Shown here: positions 58,293 to 64,000 of the stretch, piece after piece
How positions within the stretch are numbered: the stretch's first letter is position 1
Layout of the letters: each line of letters begins with the position of its first letter
Notes under the pieces: model-generated
What the model was told of the DNA's origin: nothing
Seen by the model: only the letters and a program-made list of their open reading frames with translations
Databases searched by the model: none
Translations under genes and position numbers: made by a program
NCBI GenBank assembly: GCA_958496175.1
Contig: OY292276.1
Span: 10,000,001-10,064,000, forward strand
Direction: 5' to 3'
From: Sisyra terminalis
Lineage: Eukaryota; Arthropoda; Insecta; Neuroptera; Sisyridae
DNA length: 64,000 nucleotides

Positions 58293-58756
58293 ATCATCAA
58301 ATATGTGTTTTATATATATAAAGGTTTATATTTCAAAGAGGCAATTTTGTAAACGTTATATTGAATTTACTGTGCTTTTTATCAGTTCAACTAAAATATT
58401 TATACAGATTATTTTCTAACTTTAAATTACCTTTCCAATGATATATAATTCACCTGTCTAAAGTAAAAATTTCTGTTTTCATCCCTAGGAAATACCTTCC
58501 CTTATCATTTTTTAGGAATGATAAGTAGCCTAAAATGTGAGGGAAATTGTGTTGCATCTTAATACCAAATTTCATTTAATTCGGTGGTTCCGTTCTTAAG
58601 TTAAATCGAGACACACAGACAGACAGACAGACAAAAATTTTAAAAATGTTAAATTTGGAATAAGGGCTTCTTGAAACAAATATTTACCCTAAAATTGGGT
58701 GTAAAATCGAAATGTACAGACAGAAGTAAGAATTTTATATATAAGTATAAATTAGA

Positions 58757-60184
58757 TAGTTTTTACAGAATAGATGAATTTATATATTATCAATGAGTTC
58801 AAAGAGTGGAACAAATCCCCAATGAATTTCACCCTTGAAAAAACGAAAATGAATTAATAAGTACAAACTACGTCGTAAATAAAAGTTACAGATAAATAAA
58901 TTTTCCAGCTTCTTAGATAATTATTTCTCTCAATAACAGCAATAAGCACATAAGACTGAAATGCGTCACATTCCGGGTATTGTGTAGGAAGTAGAGAAAA
59001 CATGAAACAGATATTCACGCTAAACAAACTTTTTTCATTGACAATATCATATAATATCCTTACACGTTCTATTAAAAAAATACTTGAATACAATATTGCA
59101 AAGAAGTTTATTTTGACATTACGAAATTGAAACCAATTTAAATTCTAACAGCTTTTCATTGAAAGCATTGTCACGTTTCCAAAAATAAATATTCAAAATA
59201 TTTGACCATTTAAAAGTATCTAAATTCAATCATTAAAAAAACATAACACATTATTTTCTATCAATAAAATAAGACGGTACGTGCGAATATTTATAAGAAT
59301 TACGTGCTTCTTACACAAACATTTTAAAAATCAACTCAATTTTTTTTTCGAAATTTTTTTCTATCTTTTATATATTTCATTTACTACGTCTTCGTTTTCA
59401 AAGCTTAACTTTAGCTCCATCTATATAGAAAAAAAAGTACAAGTAACAACAATGCTAAAATATTTTTTTTACAACAAATCTAATTTATTTTTTTGGCAGA
59501 GTTTTTATCATTAAATACTTTGAAATTTTTGGTGAAATATTATTGCATTATAAATTTTACTGTAGTTTAATTGAGTCAAAATTAGTAGCATAAAGATATA
59601 CTTTTTTTAAATCAAATAAAATTTTTTGCGATTTCCTAATTCGGTGGTTGAATTCCTTACTGTTGTTATACTTGTTGAAGTTAAGTTGTTATTTTAAACA
59701 CCTTCAAACTCAAGTTCTGGTATATTAAAGCTTTAAATCAGAAGCCAGGAAATTTATAGTAAAAAAAAATTTTTTTTTTGATGAAAACCATTATTTCGGA
59801 ACAAGATAGTGAAAAAGTATTGAAATGTTGAGATAGATTGTAAAAATTAAATAGTTTTGCAAAACGAAATGCATATATTCAAATTTTCCAGAAGAAAATT
59901 TAGAAATTTCTTTTTTTCTGAAAGAATATTACTAATCAAGAATATTTTGATCCTTTCAAAAGGACTTTGAGATTTAAGTTTTCCCAATTCATGAAAAATT
60001 GTTTCTTTCATGGTTTTAATCAGCTTCGGGAAAAGAAAAAGTCTTCGTGAGCCACTTTGACAAAAAAACCTTAATTCTTAAGAAGTTCTAGATTTTTGTG
60101 CAAATAATACATGAGCGATTTTGACTCAACATTGTTGTAACTTTTTCAAATTTTAAATTCAGTAATTTTTTGAACTAATTTTAG
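58757..60184. other. Unassigned A+T-rich DNA
   Basis: Nothing recognised; frames of about 78 codons lack family features. Confidence 0.35.
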
Positions 60185-60480
60185 TGCGACAATTTTTTAT
60201 TTTATTATTATTATAAAAGATTAATTTACAATCTGTACAATAAATAAACATACAGTAAGCAAAAGTGATAATTTGTAAATAAAAATAAAGTGAACTTTAA
60301 CTCGAAAAGAATTTCAAGTCAAAGCCACCAGGTTTGAGGACTTGATGAGAGGCATCAATTATTATTGAAACTACGAATTATTAAGATGATCTTTTGGCCA
60401 TCGCCTTTTCAGTCGACGTGGAAGGTCAAGGTGGAGTAGCAAATTTTTTGTAGCTTGAAGAGGGTTGGGATCTGAGGAAA
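60185..60480 (-). pseudogene. Jockey-type retrotransposon 3' end
   Basis: The minus strand reads LLLHLDLPRRLKRRWPKDH near 60440-60385, the basic end of Jockey ORF2 (PRRLKRRWPRDL-type). A 3' UTR follows with CATCAAGTCCTCAAACCTGG, shared with 28660-28720. The end is a TAA/TAATAA-rich tail at about 60185-60215. It is 5'-truncated, as is usual for LINE insertions. Confidence 0.8.
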
Positions 60481-60815
60481 GGGTTGCTGTATCATCAGTA
60501 TAGGTTGTTAATATGGTCTTAGGATGTGTAGTAATTATCTACGGTGCTGTCACAAAATAACATAAAAAATTTAACTTAAGTTTATTGTATTTGAAAATGT
60601 TATTCTAATACTTTGGATAAAGACTCTAGAGGCTAACAAATACCAATGAGAAGAAACTATGATAGCTGAGCTTATTTGCGAATTTTTATGAAAATTCAAG
60701 GGTCTCTCAACTATTTGCCTAATTCAGTAATGATATTAAGACGTTATTAGTCTATTTTTAAATCGAAGCTTTTTTGTAGGGATATTCTGTGAAAATTAAC
60801 TAAAAAAGGGGGAAT
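60481..60815. other. Unassigned DNA
   Basis: Nothing recognised. Confidence 0.35.
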
Positions 60816-61095
60816 GCATGATAAGACTTAAGATAGAAATCGTCATCAGATCTTAAAGATTAAACATAAATTATTTAAAATATTTTAATCGTTACAAAAT
60901 CTTTCCTCACTTTGGTGTCTAAGAATGCCAACAAGATTGAAGATTTTAACATGATTTTAGCATGATAAGACTTAAGATAGAAATCGTCATCAGATCTTAA
61001 AGATTAAGCATAAATTATTCAAAATATTTTAATCGTTACAAAATCTTTCCTCACTTTTGTGTCCAAGAATGCCAACAAGATTGAAGATTTTAACG
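60816..61095. repeat. 144-bp tandem duplication
   Basis: GCATGATAAGACTTAAGATA starts at 60816 and 60960; the two units are nearly identical, with a few substitutions, up to GAAGATTTTAAC. Recent duplication of unknown sequence; no coding. Confidence 0.92.
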
Positions 61096-62022
61096 CCCAT
61101 TTTACGTCCGTAAGATTACAATTGCTTTGATATTTACCTAGGTTTTGAACGTAGGTGTTGGAGAGCTCAAATCGAAAAGCTCTAAGCTCGTGCGTTACTG
61201 GATTACGTTAACGTTTTATAAATAACCCTTTTGTAAATGTAAAAATAACATGTAATGTTGACATTACAGTGACGAATCGTTAACATTAAACCGAGTGTGA
61301 TATCGTGGCAACGACCACAATAGCGTTTCATTTCCTTATAACTCATTTATGAATTATTATAACTGTGCAGAATTATAAATCTTTAGTCTATCCACATTGC
61401 GTCAACTATTGGCTAAAGCTAGCAACGTATTATAAAAATGTAAAAGTTGAAAATTGTTAATAAATTGTAGATAAGTTGAAAAATAGTGAGATACATAAAT
61501 GCGAGACTAAATGGATTTCACGAACACAATATGGGAAAATGAAAACATGAAATGACTAGTCGGTTCGCATTTGTACCACATTGCTCTGTTGTCCAGAAAC
61601 AAAACGGGAATTTTTCCGTCTTGCTTTACTGTGGCGACGGGGGTGGAGGTGGTTGTCGGGTGTGGGGTTTTGTCTTGTTCTTTTGCCGGATAGGATAAAA
61701 CATTGACTCGAAGCTGGATTTGTGCTCGACGAATAAATTCATTCAAACATTTATTTTGTAAAGTGCATTTTTCAGTTTAAATTCTTCGGGCTATTGTTGA
61801 ATCGAATCAATTTTCTGGTTGGTTTTAAGCATGAACTAAACATTTCCCACCTTTTTTGCTGAAAAAATGTTTTTTTTTTTTTTGTTACTAGGAATAACAA
61901 AGTTTTTGCAACCAATTTCGTTGCGTTTTCTTAGTTTGTTTTTGAGAAAAAAAATTGTACTTAGTTGAATTTTTCTTTTGAAGATGATTCAAAACCAATA
62001 ATGTAACAATATTTGTATATCT
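61096..62022. other. Unassigned DNA
   Basis: A more GC-balanced part lies at 61555-61740. Its minus-strand 79-codon frame has no recognised family. Confidence 0.35.
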
Positions 62023-62024
62023 TA

Positions 62025-62749
62025 AGGGGGTATTCTAGTCTAGAGGCCCGAATTTCGCGCGTTTTTTAATAATTTATAAAAAAGGAGCATTTGATATTTT
62101 TAGTATCCATTTTTTTATCATTTGTTTATTGATGCTTGAAGAATATACAAAATAAATTTCAAAAAAAAAAAAAAATCGTGGAGTTATGCATCCTAGAAGT
62201 AGAGGAGGAAAAAAAAGGTCGTGTCCTGGTTGTCATGATTTCAACCCCTGTAGTCATCTGAAAAATAAAAGAAGGGTGAATTCTTAATTTGTATGAATGT
62301 AGCTATCTTCTGAACCAGTGAATCTAAAAACAAACAAAAAAATCCAGAAAATGGCGGCTACTCAAAAACTAGGTCGATTTTTTCACTGATTTTTTGATTT
62401 TTTCAATTTTTTAAAAATATTAGGAATGAGAAATTTTTATTTTTTGCTAGTTCCAAAGATAAACAGATATTTAAGAAATGTTCATGCCAAATTTCAAGTG
62501 AATCTGCTGGTTAGAACTTGAGATATCTGGACAACCGTATCAAAAAAAGTAGTTTCGAGAAAAACGCGTTTAAAGTTCCAGTCGTACACTCAACCGGTCT
62601 GCATGCCTCGTCACTAAAACGGCTATAACTACGAAAATAATTCGAATTTGCAAAAATCCTTTTAGGGAGACATTTTTGAATATCTAAACTATCGAGTAAT
62701 GAAAAAAAAATTTTCGATTTTTTCGAATTTCTAGACTAGAATACCCCCT
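62025..62749. mobile_element. TA-flanked inverted-repeat element, copy 2
   Basis: Ends AGGGGGTATTCTAGTCTAGA and TCTAGACTAGAATACCCCCT, flanked by TA (62023-62024, 62750-62751). Interior blocks match 46188-47038 (GATTTCAACCC, TTTCGAGAAAAACGCGTTTA). It is shorter by about 125 bases. No coding. Confidence 0.87.
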
Positions 62750-62751
62750 TA

Positions 62752-63719
62752 ATCAAAAATTAAAATTTCTTTTAGATAAATACACTAATGCAATTAAGTA
62801 TGCTCCACCAAAGCGAATATTGAATGCACCTCGGTCCTGGGATATATTTCCATTCGTGAATATAAAAAATTAGACAATTTCCTTTCTTCAAGTGAAATAC
62901 TATGCTCCATGAATTTCATATTGATTTCGCCCCCATTTTGGGGGCTTAAAGAAAAACAATTTGATTCAGTTAGGTTCTATAGAAAGTTTATGCTGATTTT
63001 TATAAGGTGGCATTACGATAAGGTTTGATTTTTTCGCTAAAATACCAAAAAAGTTCTGAGTAAAATGGGTTTTTTTAAGGTCTCTATGGAAAATGTATCA
63101 ATATAAAGTACTTTTTCAGTCTTAAATTAGGTTTAGTTTTCCGTATGGTTAAACTTTTCCTTTCAGAACCGTATATCTTTGGTAAAGCTCTTGGAAGTTT
63201 TATATATCGCTCAATATAAATTTTAGGAAAATTTAAACCTGGTTTTTATGAATTTTCCGACTATTATAGTTTTAGCTAATCTTTCTCAGGTTTCTTTTCC
63301 ATATGAATAAATTACTCTGCATTTTCGATTGGTTATCATTAGTTAAAGTTTTTTTAAATTTATACCTTCAACTTTCCAATGTCAAAATTTTTGAATTTTC
63401 TTTATATTTATTTATCTTCCCTTGGAAAACCATTTGATTTTTTTGCTTTAAATGAAACCAACTTCAATATTTACTTTATTAAGTCCTCAGTAATCTTCTA
63501 TTCTTTTGGGTCTTCTAAGCTTTTTTCCTATTACAGCCAATTTTTGAATGAAAATTTTTGGGCTTTGAAAATTTCTGAATATTACTTAAAGAATTTATAA
63601 AGCATTGACCAAAACTTTAAATATTTCAACATAAAAGAAAATCTTATTCTCCTTTTTACGAAAGATTCTACAATGTGTCTTAATATGAAACCGTTTTTTT
63701 TTTTTTGTAAATAAGCTTT
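62752..63719. other. Unassigned A+T-rich DNA
   Basis: Nothing recognised; the 73-codon frame at 63379-63600 is F/Y-rich from composition. Confidence 0.35.
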
Positions 63720-63721
63720 TA

Positions 63722-63886
63722 TTATTTCTAAATGGAAAAACTTATTTTGTTCAAAATAATTGCCTCTATTAACTATACATTTTTGTAATCTTTCGGACAA
63801 TTTTGTGAATACCACGCCAAAGAAATAGTTCATCTATTGAACAAAATTCATCATCAAGCCATTTTTGTAGATCTTAAGATAGTATA
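63722..63886 (-). pseudogene. mariner transposase C-terminal fragment
   Basis: The minus strand reads LQKWLDDEFCSIDELFLWRG followed by IHK, then after a one-base frame change LSERLQKCIVNRGNYFE. This is the end of mariner transposases (KWLDEF, RGIHxLPERWxKCIxxxGxYF). The catalytic D,D34D residues lie upstream and are not found. No inverted repeats were recognised. The frameshift near 63808 and the missing N-terminus make it dead. Confidence 0.75.
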
Positions 63887-64000
63887 TAGTTACCAAATTA
63901 ATTTGAGCTTATTAGCTAGTATAATTGTGGTGATGAAGTTATTCTAATTAAGAACCGATGTCTTCTTATGTTTCGTGGGTTAAAATTATTTTAATAAATA

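Larger units (their letters stand above)
56401..58756 (-). mobile_element. Non-autonomous Helitron-like element, end to end, minus strand
   Basis: On the minus strand it starts TC at 58756 after an A and ends CTAG at 56404-56401 before a T, with the CGC-GAC-GAA-GTC-GCG hairpin at 56413-56428. The head carries (CTGT)n near 58615-58635. The 3' 700 bases match 1-488 and 21633-22315, and the middle (57240-57670) matches 21000-21410. A 93-codon minus frame at 57243-57524 aligns with broken frames of the other copy and is probably not a gene. A tRNA-like segment lies at 58215-58292 and a TA repeat at 57171-57198. Confidence 0.75.

Overview
The window is a strongly A+T-rich, gene-poor piece of eukaryotic nuclear DNA, almost certainly from an insect. 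No open reading frame is long enough to be a typical intact gene. I see no rRNA, no convincing tRNA gene and no CRISPR array. What can be read is a graveyard of insect-type transposable elements: Jockey-type non-LTR retrotransposons, an RTE-like LINE end, Tc1/mariner, pogo and mariner transposase ends, hAT- and Mutator-type inverted-repeat elements, Helitron-like elements, and a palindromic repeat with features of Penelope-like elements. The order of insect cannot be fixed from the sequence; any host gene here would be in introns or intergenic DNA that I cannot resolve.

Layout. 1-488: 3' end of a Helitron-like element. 1531-2600: hAT-like foldback with 8-bp target duplication. 4738-5510: Jockey remnant carrying a 163-bp MITE. 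5640-7080: decayed repeats and a Helitron-like 5' end. 8930-11095: a minus-strand Jockey copy broken by four insertions. 12650-13393: 208-bp tandem repeat. 16440-18185: 258-bp tandem repeat, half a palindromic element and a LINE end. 19613-22315: a complete-looking non-autonomous Helitron with a foldback inside it. 23050-24290: large tandem repeat. 24438-24952: Tc1/mariner remnant with a MITE. 26690-28730: two or more Jockey remnants. 30764-32496: foldback holding a transposase-like C-terminal fragment. 33300-35381: 2.1-kb palindrome. 36479-37032: complete Penelope-like palindrome. 37615-38530: pogo-like element with a zinc-finger remnant. 39825-42540: relatives of the 30764 foldback. 44921-45991: second copy of the 1531 foldback. 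46188-47038 and 62025-62749: one TA-flanked family. 47750-49307: hAT-like element with a Mutator-like foldback nested in it. 50600-51916 and 56401-58756: more Helitron pieces, one with a tRNA-like segment. 53391-55449: foldback whose loop looks like a heat-shock promoter. 60185-63886: Jockey 3' end, a 144-bp duplication and a mariner remnant.

The main biological theme is inverted-repeat DNA. By the coordinates given here, about a fifth of the window is made of elements with terminal inverted repeats, several with arms of hundreds of bases. Several of these unrelated-looking families share one internal motif next to a GAGCCCTTAATATT-type block, which suggests a common transposase or origin. 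The most unusual single locus is the 53391-55449 palindrome: its central loop has two near-ideal heat-shock elements, each beside a TATA box and facing opposite ways, so it could fire transcription outward through both arms. The second is the 36479 palindrome family, which has variable-length target duplications, an asymmetric tail and a hammerhead-ribozyme-like core in each arm.
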